Positions 63,482 to 64,000 of a DNA stretch of 64,000 nt are shown piece by piece. The translations under genes were made by a program, and so were the position numbers. The notes beneath the pieces were generated by a model that made no database searches, was not told the origin of the DNA, and saw nothing but the letters and a program-made list of their open reading frames with translations. Location of the stretch: positions 29,407,061-29,471,060 of the forward strand of contig CM055092.1 of the NCBI GenBank assembly GCA_029204225.1. Direction: 5' to 3'. Within the stretch, counting starts at the first letter, position 1. Each line of letters opens with the position of its first letter. The stretch is from Diphasiastrum complanatum (Eukaryota; Streptophyta; Lycopodiopsida; Lycopodiales; Lycopodiaceae).

Positions 63482-64000
63482 CTCCGGCATATCCTATCCA
63501 AACAGATTAAACATTCAGAAAATGCCAAAAGTATCTAAAGTTTAAACCAGGCCCTTAAAAACTAAATGCCACTTGAAGATCTGTTCTAAGAGTTAAAATA
63601 TTGTTTAAATTATGTCTCTCGCTCGAGTTTTTCTCAGTTCAACCTTAACACCTTTGCTGCAGTTCCATAACCATGTCCCGGATCACGAACTGCAGGATGG
63701 TTCCACAACGAGCCTGGATTCAGAAGGTTATGTTTAAAGAGAACATGGAGTTTTTTTTATTTGACAAATAATTCCATTTTATGGGCGGGGGGGGTAGAAA
63801 AATGAGCTACAATATTCGACTGATGTTTTTGTGTGGCAAAGTATCAAGTCTTTTGTCCATTTTCTTCTTTTAATCTTTTGTCGGAGCAAAGATTCAGGAG
63901 CTTGGATTTTTTGAGATTTCAGACATGAATTTGAGAAAATACGTCATTCTACGCTTGTAGATTGCAATGTTTCAAAGGTTCTGTACGCTTTCGTTCGGAA
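63482..64000. other. Intron and possible upstream coding scrap
   Basis: Mostly non-coding sequence upstream (minus strand) of the first recognised subtilase exon. A minus-strand stretch near 63,640-63,720 reads NPGSLWNHPAVRDPGHGYGT, balanced in composition and open, but I cannot assign it to the subtilase propeptide or to any other family. Confidence 0.35.

Overview
The window is nuclear DNA of a land plant. It carries spliced genes of plant families (an ABCB-type transporter, a MAKR/BKI1-like protein, a subtilisin-like protease), long AT-rich stretches, many decayed LTR retrotransposons and very long GA/TC microsatellites. The large introns and transposon-choked gene space suggest a big genome, perhaps a fern or another non-flowering vascular plant. 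That placement is inference; the sequence alone does not fix the species.

Layout. 1-2.8 kb: Copia debris on both strands, part of it in an intron of the next gene. 2.9-4.6 kb: six 3'-terminal exons of an ABCB28-like half transporter (+). 4.6-16.7 kb: mostly non-coding, with microsatellites, Copia gag and RNase H scraps, an unidentified broken exon set (12.9-14.0 kb) and a retroelement fragment related to the one at 43-45 kb. 16.7-19.2 kb: promoter, leader and intact single-exon MAKR/BKI1-like gene (+). 19.2-23.6 kb: nothing clear.

23.6-38.1 kb is a stacked nest of mobile elements. A minus-strand Copia gag (36.0-36.6 and 25.5-25.8 kb) is split by an En/Spm (CACTA) transposon (about 25.8-36.0 kb). 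The two ends of that transposon are packed with GCGTGGAT/ATCCACGC palindromes. Its transposase gene is cut by a minus-strand Copia array with three LTRs and two gag copies (27.9-35.0 kb).

38.5-40.1 kb (minus) holds a frameshifted histone H3-fold gene followed by exon-like blocks of an unrecognised protein. 41.0-41.7 kb is a GC-rich nested foldback. 42.4 kb has a Ty3/gypsy-type primer site and LTR edge. 43.3-44.8 kb is a decayed, possibly Penelope-like, retroelement. 48.1-49.2 kb is a Copia 3' end (RNase H plus LTR).

51.0-63.5 kb (minus) is one subtilase locus in eight recognised exons. Catalytic Asp, His, Asn and Ser regions are all visible. Five reading-frame breaks in the 5' exons make it a probable pseudogene. 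Its 8.5-kb intron contains a Copia RT scrap and a complete Ty3/gypsy chromovirus copy (54,739-59,681) with matching LTRs and a CGCAA target duplication. That copy has almost no coding capacity left.

No rRNA, tRNA or CRISPR array was seen. The likely functional genes are the ABCB28-like gene (its 5' half lies outside the window) and the MAKR/BKI1-like gene; everything else is mobile-element material or decayed gene copies.
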